From Paenibacillus sonchi (lineage in GTDB: Bacteria; Bacillota; Bacilli; Paenibacillales; Paenibacillaceae), in contig NZ_CP068595.1 of the NCBI RefSeq assembly GCF_016772475.1, positions 6,820,001 through 6,884,000 on the forward strand: DNA of 64,000 nt. The letters run 5' to 3'. Under the pieces are notes generated by a model. It worked only from the letters and a program-made list of their open reading frames with translations, searched no databases and was not told the DNA's origin. Position 1 is the first letter of the stretch. Every line of letters starts with the position of its first letter. Positions 45,511 to 54,778 of the stretch are shown piece after piece. The translations under genes and the position numbers were made by a program.

Positions 45511-45690
45511 CTATTGCACTTCTTACAGCAGATTCCCCTTCAAATCACTTGATAACAGAATCTATTGCACTCTCTGCAGCAGATCTCCGGGAAATGGCGC
45601 TTTTAGCCCCCATTCGCGAAAATCAATTGCACAGAATACAACAGAAGGCGATTTCCCGCCGCAAAATGAGCATTTTACTGCAGAGAATAC
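45511..45690. repeat. Dispersed ~51-bp repeat (TTGCAC...CAGCAGA family), site 2
   Basis: Four degenerate units start near 45511, 45561, 45623 and 45673 (CTATTGCACTTCTTACAGCA; TCTATTGCACTCTCTGCAGC; CAATTGCACAGAATACAACA). They fill the region between the DUF1177 gene and the serine hydrolase. An open frame through it from 45375 is not a real N-terminus. The 45106-45510 part shows no gene. Confidence 0.7.
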
Positions 45691-45746
45691 AATCACGCCA
45701 GCTTTTTCAGGCAAGGAAGCAGAAGATTTATCAGGAGGACAACATC

Positions 45747-46784
45747 ATGACGCAGGAACAACTTCACACCATCATTCAAACTGAGGCTGAAGCAACGGGC
45801 TTTTCGGGAACTGTATTAGTAAAAAACGGCACCCATGCTGCAGTCTCCGGCGCATACGGCTACGCCAGCAAAGCAGACACAAGACCCAACCATCCGGACA
45901 CGCGGTATGGCCATGCTTCCGGCTCCAAGCTGTTCACAGCGATTGCCGTCTGCCAGCTGGTGGAGCAAGGGAAGCTTGAACTCGACAGCAAAATCATGGA
46001 TATTCTGGAGCAGGCAGAGTTTCCCCGGTTCAGCAGTGACATTACCGTTCATCACCTGCTGACCCACAGCTCGGGCATTCCCGATTATTTTGATGAAGAG
46101 ACGATGGATGATTTCGCCTCATTGTGGACCACACGGCCAATGTATCAGTTGCGGGAGCTTAAGGACTTCCTGCCGATGTTCCGGGAGCTGCCGATGAAAT
46201 TCACGCCAGGTACCAGGTTCCATTACAATAACGCGGGGTACATCCTGCTCGGCTTGCTGGTGGAGAAGCTTGGCGGGATGGCATTCACGGATTATGTGGA
46301 GCAGTTTATTTTCAAGGCCAGCGGGATGGCAGACTCGGGGTATTTTTCGTTGGATGCACTCCCCGCTAATACGGCCCATGGATATATTGAGAAAGAAGAC
46401 GGAACCTGGACCACCAACATCTACTCTATTCCGGTAAAAGGGGGCGCGGACGGCGGCGCGTTCGTCACTGCTCCTGATATGCTCCTGCTGTGGGAAGGGC
46501 TGCTTCAGCATAAGCTGCTGGGACCGGAGCTGACTGCCTTGCTGCTTGCCCCTCATATTCATGAGGACAAAGAAGAATATTACGGCTACGGGGTGTGGAT
46601 TACGAAGCGCGGCGGCGGGATTTATAAATATCATGTGATGGGCTACGATCCCGGCGTATCCTTCCACTCCGCTTACTATCCGGCCAACGGGACTGCAACC
46701 GCCGTTCTCTGCAACCACAGCCGGGGCGCATACCGGATAATGCGGGCGATAGAAGAGTGCCTGGACTCCCATACGAATGTATGA
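45747..46784 (+). CDS. Serine hydrolase, class C beta-lactamase/PBP-like
   Basis: 345 aa from the ATG at 45747 (CAGGAGGAC 8 bases upstream). Class-C-type motifs: SxxK in HASGSKLFTAIA, YxN in FHYNNAGYILLG, plus LLTHSSGIPDYFDEE. A third-motif-like HVMGYDPGVSFHS is present in place of KTG. No signal peptide, so it would be cytoplasmic. Such esterase/peptidase relatives act on D-amino-acid peptides or esters. Plus-strand monocistronic, between the DUF1177 block and the GyrI gene. Confidence 0.88.
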   Translation: MTQEQLHTIIQTEAEATGFSGTVLVKNGTHAAVSGAYGYASKADTRPNHPDTRYGHASGSKLFTAIAVCQLVEQGKLELDSKIMDILEQAEFPRFSSDITVHHLLTHSSGIPDYFDEETMDDFASLWTTRPMYQLRELKDFLPMFRELPMKFTPGTRFHYNNAGYILLGLLVEKLGGMAFTDYVEQFIFKASGMADSGYFSLDALPANTAHGYIEKEDGTWTTNIYSIPVKGGADGGAFVTAPDMLLLWEGLLQHKLLGPELTALLLAPHIHEDKEEYYGYGVWITKRGGGIYKYHVMGYDPGVSFHSAYYPANGTATAVLCNHSRGAYRIMRAIEECLDSHTNV

Positions 46785-46904
46785 CACAGGTGAAACCCGG
46801 AGGCTGAGCTGACATTTTTTTATAAAAAATGTGTTGTTTTTCATTTTAAAGCATCATAAGATGGGTTCAGGCATCGATGTACTCTATAGGAAAGAGAAGA
46901 TCAT

Positions 46905-47360
46905 ATGAACGTAACCGTTGAAGACATACCATCCTCTAAAATTGTATACATGAGACAGAAGGGTCCTTATGGAATGGCCAACTCACAGTTAATGGAGAAA
47001 TTTAAAGGGTGGGTACAATCTAATTCCTTTACTGACAGTATGTCTGTTATCCTCGGGATTGCCCAAGACAATCCTGCGTTGGTGGAACCGGAGAATTGCC
47101 GCTATGATGCATGTCTGGTGGTACCTGAGGATTATAGTGTAAATTCTGATGAAGTCAGCGCGGGCAGTATTCGCGGAGGAAGCTACGCTGTATTTAAGAT
47201 TCCTCATACCGCAGAAGCTGTTCAAAAGGCCTGGGTTGATATATTCACGGAGTTGGCGAATCAAGGGTTAACTCTGGATGAAACAAGACCCATCCTGGAG
47301 CGATATACCGTTGAACTTGTCAATCATCATTATTGCGAAATTTGCGTTCCTGTTCAATAA
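46905..47360 (+). CDS. GyrI-like / AraC effector-binding domain protein
   Basis: 151 aa, stand-alone GyrI-like small-molecule-binding domain: MNVTVEDIPSSKIVYMRQKG, CRYDACLVVPEDYSV, GSYAVFKIPHTAEAVQKAWV, ERYTVELVNHHYCEICVPV. In AraC/MerR regulators this fold binds ligands; free-standing versions may sequester toxins or hydrophobic drugs. It has no DNA-binding domain. GGAAAGAGAAG precedes the ATG. It converges on pdp at a shared terminator. Confidence 0.88.
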   Translation: MNVTVEDIPSSKIVYMRQKGPYGMANSQLMEKFKGWVQSNSFTDSMSVILGIAQDNPALVEPENCRYDACLVVPEDYSVNSDEVSAGSIRGGSYAVFKIPHTAEAVQKAWVDIFTELANQGLTLDETRPILERYTVELVNHHYCEICVPVQ

Positions 47361-47361
47361 A

Positions 47362-47407
47362 AACAGCGGCAGTCCCGGACGTTTTCCCGTCCAGGGCTGC
47401 CGCTGTT
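47362..47407. terminator. Bidirectional terminator between gyrI-like gene and pdp
   Basis: AACAGCGGCAG / CTGCCGCTGTT stem with a central CGGACGTTTTCCCGTCC hairpin. Runs of A before and T after it on the respective strands serve both converging genes. Confidence 0.85.
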
Positions 47408-47423
47408 GCTTATCTTCGGCCAA

Positions 47424-48754
47424 TTAATACCGCGTTACCCCATCCTTGGTTACCAGCGCGAACACCAGCGGCTGCGGCGGCACCGGCTCGGCGGAAATCA
47501 GGTAGGCTTCCAGCACCTTGGCTTCGGCCTCCTGCACCTTGTCCGCTCCGGCGTCGTTCACATGCAGCACCGCTATCGTTTCACCTGCGGCTACAGCGTC
47601 GCCGACTTTTTTGGACAGCTGAATGCCTACAGCCAGATCAATGGCCGATTCCTTCGTTTCGCGTCCCGCCCCTAGCAGCATGGCCGCGATGCCGATTTTT
47701 TCGGCCTGGATGCTTTCCACGTACCCGGCAGTTACCGCCTTCACTTCAATGCAGGTCCGCGCAGACGGCAGCGTGCCGGGAGACTCCACCTGGGTGATGT
47801 CTCCGCCCTGTGCCGCAACGATCTGCTTGAACTTGGCCAATGCGCTGCCGTCCGCAATATGGGACTTCAGAATCGCGCGTGCCTCCGCCTCGTCCTTTGC
47901 CTTGCCGCCGAGAACGAGCATCTGGCTGCCCAGAATCAGGCAGACTTCCTCCAGGTCCGCTGGCCCTTGGCCCTTCAAGGTTTCGATGCCTTCCTTGATT
48001 TCCAGGGCATTGCCGATGCCGTATCCAAGCGGCTGGTCCATGTCGCTGATGACGGCCACCGTGTTGCGGCCAAGATGTGTGCCGATACCGACCATGGCCT
48101 GCGCCAGCGCAATGGAATCGTCCAGCGTCTTCATGAATGCGCCGCTGCCGGTTTTGACATCGAGGACAATGGCGTCTGCCCCGGCAGCGATTTTCTTGCT
48201 CATGACGGAGCTGGCAATCAGCGGAATCGATTCCACTGTCGCCGTTACATCACGCAGCGCGTACAGCTTTTTGTCCGCTGGGGTGATGTTGCCCGATTGG
48301 CCGATCACGGCCGCTCCGATTTCGCCAACCTGGGTGAAGAAGCGTTCCCGGTCCATCTCTACCGAGAAGCCGCTGATGGATTCCAGCTTGTCGAGTGTGC
48401 CTCCGGTATGTCCCAGTCCGCGGCCGGACATTTTGGCGACCGGTACGCCGGCGGAGGCAACAAGCGGAGCAAGCACAACTGTAGTTTTGTCACCCACACC
48501 GCCGGTGGAGTGTTTATCCACCTTGATGCCCGCAATCGGGCTAAGGTCAACCTGATCGCCCGACATGGCCATTTCCAGGGTCAGATCGCCGGTTTCGCGC
48601 GCATTCATCCCCTGGAAATAGACCGCCATCGCCCAGGCGGAGATCTGATAATCGGGAATTTCGCCTTTGCTGTAGCCCTGGATCAGGTAGGCGATTTCTT
48701 CGCGGCTTAATTCCCCGCCGTCTCTTTTTTCTGAATCAGGTCAACTGCCCGCAT
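47424..48754 (-). CDS. pdp: Pyrimidine-nucleoside phosphorylase (frameshift near start)
   Basis: About 433 aa. The ATG at 48754 overlaps the stop of the preceding phosphorylase by one base. It gives [10 protein letters not shown], then is broken by a run of six T (48725-48730, A on the coding strand). Seven would give [20 protein letters not shown] and join the long frame. Phosphorylase motifs: [18 protein letters not shown] (phosphate site), [39 protein letters not shown]. Splits thymidine, uridine and deoxyuridine with phosphate. Because this is a housekeeping salvage gene in an intact operon, a base-calling error is more likely than inactivation. Confidence 0.9.
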
Positions 48755-49620
48755 TATGCCTGTACCTCACGCACAAAGGCACGAACCAGGCCGATAAATT
48801 TCGGCTTCGTCAGGTTCGCTACCTTCACCACCTGCTCATGCGTCAGCGGCTCCAGCTCATCTCCAATCGCCATATCTGTAATACAGGTAATGCCGAGCAC
48901 ACGCAATCTGCTGTGGCTGGCAACAATCACTTCCGGCACAGTGGACATGCCCACGGCATCTCCCCCGAGGGCTGCGAGCATTTTCAGCTCAGCCGGTGTT
49001 TCGTAGGTTGGGCCGCTGATCCCGGCATAGACGCCTTCCTGCAGCACCAGCGTTTCGCCGTTCACGCCTTTTACTTCACCCGCCAGCTTTTGGGCCAGCG
49101 CAATATATTCAGGGTCATACGCCCGGGACATGTCCGGGAACCGCACACCCAGTTCCGGATCATTCGGTCCGATCAGCGGGTTGTCGCCAGTCATGTTGAG
49201 ATGGTCGGTAATCAGCATCAGATCGCCGGCCTTGAACGAACGATTCATGCCGCCGCCCGCATTGGTAATCACCAGCGTGCCTATGCCCAGCTTGGCCATT
49301 ACATATACAGGCAATACAACCTTGCGCATGGCGTAGCCTTCATAGTAGTGAAAACGGCCTTGCATAATCATAACGTCCTTGCCTTCCAGCTTCCCGATCA
49401 CGAACCGTCCGGCATGGCCTTCCACCGTCGAACGCGGAAAGTGGGGAATTTCCTCGTAGGGCAAGTACACCGCATCTTCAATCTGATCGCCCAGATCGCC
49501 AAGGCCCGAGCCCAGAATCAGACCGATTGTTGGCGCGTAGGCCCCCAATTTGGCTTGAATATATTCAGCGGCTTCTTTCACCTGCATGCCGTAAGGGGTA
49601 TTTGCGTGTTGTTGTGTCAT
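48754..49620 (-). CDS. Purine nucleoside phosphorylase, second paralogue
   Basis: 288 aa from the ATG at 49620 (GGGAGGATG upstream), preferred to one eight codons earlier. Same trimeric PNP motifs as the 49685 gene: LILGSGLGDLGD, QGRFHYYEGY, VITNAGGGMNRSF, GDAVGMSTVPEVIVASHSRL and GISGPTYETPAEL. Cleaves purine nucleosides to base and ribose-1-phosphate. Tandem with its paralogue; sequence divergence suggests an old duplication with altered substrate range. Confidence 0.92.
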   Translation of the reverse strand: MTQQHANTPYGMQVKEAAEYIQAKLGAYAPTIGLILGSGLGDLGDQIEDAVYLPYEEIPHFPRSTVEGHAGRFVIGKLEGKDVMIMQGRFHYYEGYAMRKVVLPVYVMAKLGIGTLVITNAGGGMNRSFKAGDLMLITDHLNMTGDNPLIGPNDPELGVRFPDMSRAYDPEYIALAQKLAGEVKGVNGETLVLQEGVYAGISGPTYETPAELKMLAALGGDAVGMSTVPEVIVASHSRLRVLGITCITDMAIGDELEPLTHEQVVKVANLTKPKFIGLVRAFVREVQA

Positions 49621-49684
49621 CAGTAACATCCTCCCGGATCTCAATTGTGTATGGTAAAAAGTCAGTTCAGCCGAATGTTCCGGC

Positions 49685-50509
49685 CTACATCTTCGGAATT
49701 AACGCCAGCACCAGCTTCAAAAAGTGCCCACGCACTCGATCCGCCGTCTCCATAACCTCCGCATGGTTCAGCGGCTGATCCAGAATTCCGGCGGCCATGT
49801 TGGTGATGCAGGAAATCCCCAGCACTTCAATACCCGCATGACGGGCTACAATCGTCTCCGAAACCGTGGACATTCCTACCGCGTCCGCCCCCTGGCGGCG
49901 CAGCATCACGATCTCGGCCGGGGTTTCATAGCAAGGACCCAGCAGACCGGCATAGACACCTTCCTTGAATTCAAAACCCTGTGCTGCCGCAGCTTCCTTG
50001 GCCACCGCAATCAGGCGGGGGCTGTAGGCGGTAGACATGTCAGGGAACCGCACACCCAGCGCATTGTCATTCGGTCCAGTCAGCGGATTCCGTCCGGTGA
50101 GGTTCAGATGATCGGTAATCAGCATCAGATCGCCGGGTGTGAAGTCCGTATTCACGCCGCCAGCGGCATTGGTGACCAGCAGGCTGGCTACGCCCAGCTC
50201 CTTCATCACGCGAACCGGAAAAGCCGTCGTCTCCGGCCCATAGCCTTCATACATGTGGAAGCGGCCTTTCATCATCACTACACGGCGTCCCTCGATCATG
50301 CCGATCAGCAGTTCTCCCTCATGCCCTTCTACCGTGGACACAGGAAAATGCGGGATTTCATTATAGGGAATAACCACCTCATCGGTGATCAGATCCGCCA
50401 GGACGCCAAGGCCGGAGCCGAGAATCAGGCCAATCTCCGGGGCGACGGGACATTTATCTTTGATATAGACGGCTGCTTCCTGAATGTTGCTCTGGGTTAC
50501 TACGTTCAT
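49685..50509 (-). CDS. punA: Purine nucleoside phosphorylase
   Basis: 274 aa. LILGSGLGVLADLITDEV (phosphate loop), KGRFHMYEGYGPETTAFP, VTNAAGGVNTDF, GPCYETPAEI, GADAVGMSTVSETIVARHAG. Close in length and sequence to the Bacillus PunA/PupG. AGGAGGCAATATAACC precedes the ATG. Follows deoB in the conserved deoB-punA order; ribose-1-phosphate made here is isomerised by DeoB. Confidence 0.95.
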   Translation of the reverse strand: MNVVTQSNIQEAAVYIKDKCPVAPEIGLILGSGLGVLADLITDEVVIPYNEIPHFPVSTVEGHEGELLIGMIEGRRVVMMKGRFHMYEGYGPETTAFPVRVMKELGVASLLVTNAAGGVNTDFTPGDLMLITDHLNLTGRNPLTGPNDNALGVRFPDMSTAYSPRLIAVAKEAAAAQGFEFKEGVYAGLLGPCYETPAEIVMLRRQGADAVGMSTVSETIVARHAGIEVLGISCITNMAAGILDQPLNHAEVMETADRVRGHFLKLVLALIPKM

Positions 50510-50591
50510 GGTTATATTGCCTCCTAATGAGTTGTCAGAACTTCTTATCTGAACTCTATCGTACGAATTTACCTCGCAAGCATCGGCTTGA

Positions 50592-51770
50592 TTACTTCAA
50601 TTCCGCCAAAAAGCTTGTCCCGTACTGCGGCGCCTTCGCCCCGAAGTTGTCGGCAATCGTTGCAGCGACATCGGAGAAGGTCCGGCGGATGCCCAGGCTG
50701 TCCGGATGCTTGAATCTTGGGCTATAGACCAGCAGCGGCACATATTCACGCGTATGATCCGTTCCGCTGTGGATCGGATCGTTCCCATGGTCTGCCGAGA
50801 TGATCAGGAGATCGTCCTCCGTCAGTGTGGAGAGCAGCTCCGGCAGCGCCTGGTCAAACACCTCCAGTGCGTGTCCGTAACCCTCGGGATCGCGGCGGTG
50901 GCCGTACAGGGAATCGAAGTCAACCAGATTGGTGAATAAAAAGCCGTCAAACGGCTTGCGCAGCTCCGCAATCGTAGTTTCGATACCATGCTCATTGCTT
51001 TTGGTCGGGTAGGCTGCCGTAACCCCTTCACCCGTAAAAATATCGTTAATCTTGCCGACGGCAATCACGTCCTTGCCGATATCCTTCAGCGCGTTCATTA
51101 CCGTTGGCTCCGGCGGCTTCACGGCGTAGTCATGACGGTTCGGCGTCCGTACGAATTTCCCCGGTTCACCGATATAAGGGCGGGCGATCACGCGGCCTAC
51201 TGAAAATTCGGGAGCCATTGTCAGCTCGCGGGCGATTGTGCAGGCGCGGTACAGCTCTTCCAGCGGGATAATATCTTCATGCGCGGCAAGCTGGAACACA
51301 CTGTCTGCGGAGGTATATACAATCCAGGCGCCCGTCTTCATCTGTTCCTCGCCGTACTCCACCAGAATCTCGGTGCCGGAGGCCGGCTTGTTGCCGATGA
51401 CCTTGCGGCCGGTAGCCGCTTCAAATTTCTCGATCAGTTCGGCCGGGAAGCCGTCCGGGTAGGTATTGAAGGGAATCTCAATTTTGAGTCCCATCAGCTC
51501 CCAGTGGCCGGTCATCGTATCCTTGCCAACGGAAACCTCCTGCATTTTACCGTAATATCCGGTTGGGGCAGGCACGGGGGCAAGCGGCGGCAGCGGTGCG
51601 ATATTCGCAAGGCCGAGCTGCTGCAGATTAGGAAGCTTTAGACCCGGCACGCGCTCCAAAATATGGCCCAGGGTATGGGCCCCTTTATCTCCAAAACCTT
51701 CAGCATCCGGCGCTTCACCGATACCTACACTGTCCAGTACAATAAATCCGATTCGTTTAAATGAGGACAT
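50592..51770 (-). CDS. deoB: Phosphopentomutase
   Basis: 392 aa. Alkaline-phosphatase-superfamily metal sites are visible: [20 protein letters not shown] (first Asp), [10 protein letters not shown] (catalytic Thr), [36 protein letters not shown] and [10 protein letters not shown]. Interconverts (deoxy)ribose 1- and 5-phosphate. ATG at 51770 chosen over one 18 codons upstream; AAAGGAGTG lies 11-12 bases before it. Confidence 0.95.
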   Translation of the reverse strand: MSSFKRIGFIVLDSVGIGEAPDAEGFGDKGAHTLGHILERVPGLKLPNLQQLGLANIAPLPPLAPVPAPTGYYGKMQEVSVGKDTMTGHWELMGLKIEIPFNTYPDGFPAELIEKFEAATGRKVIGNKPASGTEILVEYGEEQMKTGAWIVYTSADSVFQLAAHEDIIPLEELYRACTIARELTMAPEFSVGRVIARPYIGEPGKFVRTPNRHDYAVKPPEPTVMNALKDIGKDVIAVGKINDIFTGEGVTAAYPTKSNEHGIETTIAELRKPFDGFLFTNLVDFDSLYGHRRDPEGYGHALEVFDQALPELLSTLTEDDLLIISADHGNDPIHSGTDHTREYVPLLVYSPRFKHPDSLGIRRTFSDVAATIADNFGAKAPQYGTSFLAELK

Positions 51771-51827
51771 TGCCGTCTTCACTCCTTTGATAGTATGCAA
51801 GTCTTTGGGGCACAGCTCAAACAAGAG

Positions 51828-51846
51828 AGCTCCACCAAGTGGAGCC
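51828..51846 (-). terminator. Small hairpin between xerD and deoB
   Basis: GCTCCAC / GTGGAGC stem with a 3-base loop. No strong T run on the minus strand. It may separate the two genes or stabilise the xerD message. Confidence 0.4.
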
Positions 51847-51958
51847 TTAGGTTTCAGTATGATTCCATCATAGCGATCTTACTCACAAAAAGCATCTTTT
51901 GCCTGCCGCTAAGCATAAATAGGGCTGCGGTAAGCTCCTATCCGGCCATTAATACCGG

Positions 51959-52852
51959 CTATCTCGCCCGAGGATGATGGCTCTCATAGACTTCCTTCAT
52001 ATTCTTGCGGGCAATTCCGCTATAAATCTGGGTAGTCGAAATGTCGGAATGCCCAAGCATCTGCTGCACGGAACGCAGATCCGCTCCACCCTCCAGCAGG
52101 TGTGCCGCAAACGAATGTCTTAAGGTATGCGGTGTAATATCCTGCTCAATCTGGGCTTCCCGGGCGTATTTCTTAATAATCTTCCAGAACCCCTGGCGGG
52201 TCAGCCTTCCGCCCAGACTGTTCAGGAACAAGGCCGGTTCACTCAGATTGCCTCGCAGCAGCTTGTCCCGCATGCCCGTGGTATACTGGGCTACACTTTC
52301 AGCGGCCATCGCGCCAATGGGAACGATCCGCTCCTTGCCGGAAGCCCCGGTGCAGCGGACATACTTCATTTCCGTATGCACATCCTCCACGTTCAGCGAG
52401 ATCAGCTCGGAGACACGGATGCCCGTAGCATAGAGCAGCTCCAGCATCGCCTTATCGCGCCTGCCCTGGGGAGTGTCGTCGCCCGGTGCGTTCAGCAGCC
52501 GGTCCATCTCTTCCACACTCAGCACCATAGGCGGCTTGCTGCTTGGTTTGATTTTGTCCATATCCAGCGTCGGGTCCTGCCCGATCAAGCGTTCCCTCAG
52601 CAAATAATGAAAAAAAGCCCGGAGCGACACCGTATTACGGTTCACGGTTGCGGCTGCGCGCCCGGCTCCGCGCTGTGCCGCGAGATAGAGCATAATATGT
52701 GATCTTTTGATGTCTTCCGGAGAGGACAACCCCCGCTCATCGGCAAAATCCATAAACTGCGAGATATCCCGTCCGTAGGACTCAAGTGTGCTTGGCGATA
52801 AGCCTTTGTCCTCGGACAAATACTGCATAAACGGCTGCAAATGTGACCTCAT
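51959..52852 (-). CDS. xerD: Tyrosine recombinase XerD
   Basis: 297 aa. N-terminal SAM-like core-binding domain (FMQYLSEDKGLSPSTLESYG, RDISQFMDFADERG). Catalytic R in LLYATGIRVSELISLNV, then HTLRHSFAAHLLEGGADLRS (H-x-x-R), MLGHSDISTTQIYSGI (H and nucleophile Tyr). Resolves chromosome dimers at dif. Sits in the xerD-deoB-punA order known from Bacillus; the ATG at 52852 is preferred over the TTG before it. Confidence 0.95.
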   Translation of the reverse strand: MRSHLQPFMQYLSEDKGLSPSTLESYGRDISQFMDFADERGLSSPEDIKRSHIMLYLAAQRGAGRAAATVNRNTVSLRAFFHYLLRERLIGQDPTLDMDKIKPSSKPPMVLSVEEMDRLLNAPGDDTPQGRRDKAMLELLYATGIRVSELISLNVEDVHTEMKYVRCTGASGKERIVPIGAMAAESVAQYTTGMRDKLLRGNLSEPALFLNSLGGRLTRQGFWKIIKKYAREAQIEQDITPHTLRHSFAAHLLEGGADLRSVQQMLGHSDISTTQIYSGIARKNMKEVYESHHPRAR

Positions 52853-53004
52853 CAATCCACGCTCCTGTCAGACTCAGGCTGCTCTCAGCATTCTGCTGCT
52901 ATTTGATAGGGGGCCCAGGGCGGCTATGTAAAAGCAGGCCATGCCGGGCCCCGTCTTAGCATTTTCGACGGACCCACAACCATTTCCTGCTTGCGGCACA
53001 TTCC

Positions 53005-53238
53005 TTACTCTCCGTACCAGTAATAAAACCGCAGCCTCTCTCCGGCACTCAGCCCTTCGGGGGAATGCGGAACCTCCCGGAATGCCCGGATGGCTGTGCC
53101 TTCGGGGATTTCGCTCTGTTCATAAGGATTAATCCAACTGCTGATCCAGCTCATCGCATAATAAGCAAGACAGCTCAAGGCCACCAGCATTGTCATAAAA
53201 TACAGCCGGCGCATGGTTTTGGGCACTGAGACGATCAT
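53005..53238 (-). CDS. DUF4227-family membrane protein (YqzK-like)
   Basis: 77 aa with one membrane segment (YFMTMLVALSCLAYYAMSWI) followed by the family motif INPYEQSEIPEGTAIRAFRE and an end RLRFYYWYGE. Located between fur and xerD exactly as Bacillus yqzK. AGGAGGAATCCCC precedes the ATG. Function unknown. Confidence 0.85.
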   Translation of the reverse strand: MIVSVPKTMRRLYFMTMLVALSCLAYYAMSWISSWINPYEQSEIPEGTAIRAFREVPHSPEGLSAGERLRFYYWYGE

Positions 53239-53323
53239 GGGGATTCCTCCTAAAAATAGTGACTCGTCCTACACTGTATGCGCCGGCGGCTTCTATTATG
53301 TATGAAGACTAACTGAATCATTT

Positions 53324-53354
53324 AAAAAGCCCCCTCCGGTAACCGTACCGGGGA
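53324..53354 (-). terminator. Terminator downstream of fur
   Basis: CCCCGGTACGG / CCGGAGGGGG-type stem, followed on the minus strand by GCTTTTTAAA, about 50 bases after the fur stop. Confidence 0.85.
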
Positions 53355-53404
53355 GAGCTTATGCGGTAAATCCTCATCTATACAAGATGAACTTCTATAT
53401 AAGC

Positions 53405-53872
53405 TTATTCGGAAGGATTGCTGTCTGTGTTGTTCTTGTCCTTGCAGCGGTAGCAAATTCCGTGAAAATCAAGTCTATGATCAAGTACGGTAAAATTAAA
53501 TTCCTTCTCAAGCCGTTCTTCCAGCGGCCCCAGCCAATCCTCGCGGATCTCATCCATCGTGCCGCATTGCACGCAGATCAAATGGTGATGATGATGTTTC
53601 GCTGTATCTGTCCGCAGATCGTAACGGGCCACGCCGTCTCCGAAATTGATCTTCTCCACGACATGAAGCTCGCTGAGCAGCTCCAAGGTACGATAGACAG
53701 TGGCAAGACCGATCTCCGGAGCCTTCTCCTTCACCAGCATGAAAACATCTTCTGCGCTTAAATGATCTTCCTCATTCTCCAGCAGTACTCTTAACGTTGC
53801 TTCCCGTTGGGGTGTGAGCTTATATCCTTGGGATTGTAGCTGTTGCTTAATCTTATCTATCCGGGCTTCCAT
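53405..53872 (-). CDS. fur: Ferric uptake regulator
   Basis: 155 aa. Winged-helix domain (GYKLTPQREATLRVLLENEE, EIGLATVYRTLELLSELHVV) and the metal-binding dimer domain HHHHHLICVQCGTMDE ... GICYRCKD, with two CxxC zinc pairs. Represses iron-uptake genes when Fe(II)-bound. AAGGGGGAGGCAGAC precedes the ATG. Position upstream of yqzK-xerD is conserved; PerR or Zur are less likely given the locus. Confidence 0.93.
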   Translation of the reverse strand: MEARIDKIKQQLQSQGYKLTPQREATLRVLLENEEDHLSAEDVFMLVKEKAPEIGLATVYRTLELLSELHVVEKINFGDGVARYDLRTDTAKHHHHHLICVQCGTMDEIREDWLGPLEERLEKEFNFTVLDHRLDFHGICYRCKDKNNTDSNPSE

Positions 53873-54091
53873 TGTCTGCCTCCCCCTTGGAAAATTACCG
53901 CACCGGGCTTCAAATCACTTCTTCCATTATAGGGTGAGTGCCTTTGAGAAGTCAAACGCTTTTGGAGCAGGGCGGTCAGCAGAACCGGAGGAGCAAGCGA
54001 ATGCAGCAGCAGGTCCTTTCTTTGGCACATTTCCCCTTATGTAAGCTGATTTCCAATTTCCAATATGACGGATTGCAGCGTTCCTTTTTTC

Positions 54092-54724
54092 TTAGCCTTT
54101 GGAAACCAGCATGGGTGTAACCCAGCGCATCATGGTCGGGGTCACCCAGGCCTCGAAGCCGGAAATCCCCAGCACAAGCACTGCCAGTCCAAAAGATAAC
54201 ACCGTGTACATGACAAAAGGACGGGCAACCGGAGATCGCAGCTGGCCCAGCACCTGGCTGCGGATCATCAGCAGGGAAAAGGCAATCGCTGCCGCGCTGC
54301 CTACCAGGAGCACCGGGATCAGCACGAGATTATGCGGCGCAACCGAGACCAGCGCGAACAGCATGCCGTGCCAGGAATATTCGCTGACCATGCAGCCGAC
54401 GGTGAAGCCGATCAGCACGCCTTTGAGGAAATCGAGGATCAGAATGCCCGGCAGGCCAATCACGGACAGTCCCAGAATCCAAATCAGGCCGATCCATTTC
54501 AGATTCAGCGCAGCAATATCCCAATAGGAGTCCGGCGCTGCTGGCAGTCCCTGCTGATCCACCGTGACAAAGAAATTCCCCAGGTAATCTCCAAGTTCCT
54601 GCTGCTGATCCAGCGTCAGCGCACTTACGATCAAGGCCCCGAAAACGACCCCAACCAAAAACAATACCGCGACAAAAATATAAAGAGGCGTTTGTTCCTT
54701 CATCATCAGCCGCAAACTGCGCAT
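54092..54724 (-). CDS. spoIIM: Stage II sporulation protein M
   Basis: 210 aa from the ATG at 54724 (AAAGGAG upstream). Membrane protein with about five helices (PLYIFVAVLFLVGVVFGALI, LGLSVIGLPGILILDFLKGV, FALVSVAPHNLVLIPVLLVG). With SpoIID and SpoIIP it forms the engulfment peptidoglycan-degrading complex. In Bacillus it lies in the same fur/nudF neighbourhood. Confidence 0.93.
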   Translation of the reverse strand: MRSLRLMMKEQTPLYIFVAVLFLVGVVFGALIVSALTLDQQQELGDYLGNFFVTVDQQGLPAAPDSYWDIAALNLKWIGLIWILGLSVIGLPGILILDFLKGVLIGFTVGCMVSEYSWHGMLFALVSVAPHNLVLIPVLLVGSAAAIAFSLLMIRSQVLGQLRSPVARPFVMYTVLSFGLAVLVLGISGFEAWVTPTMMRWVTPMLVSKG

Positions 54725-54778
54725 CGGGACGTTCTCCTTTCCGGTCATATGTTACACCATATGAGAAAACGCCCCGCT

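Noticed and set aside
45375..45746. N-terminal extension of the serine hydrolase
   Set aside because: This part consists of dispersed intergenic repeats, and a good ribosome site with ATG is present at 45747.
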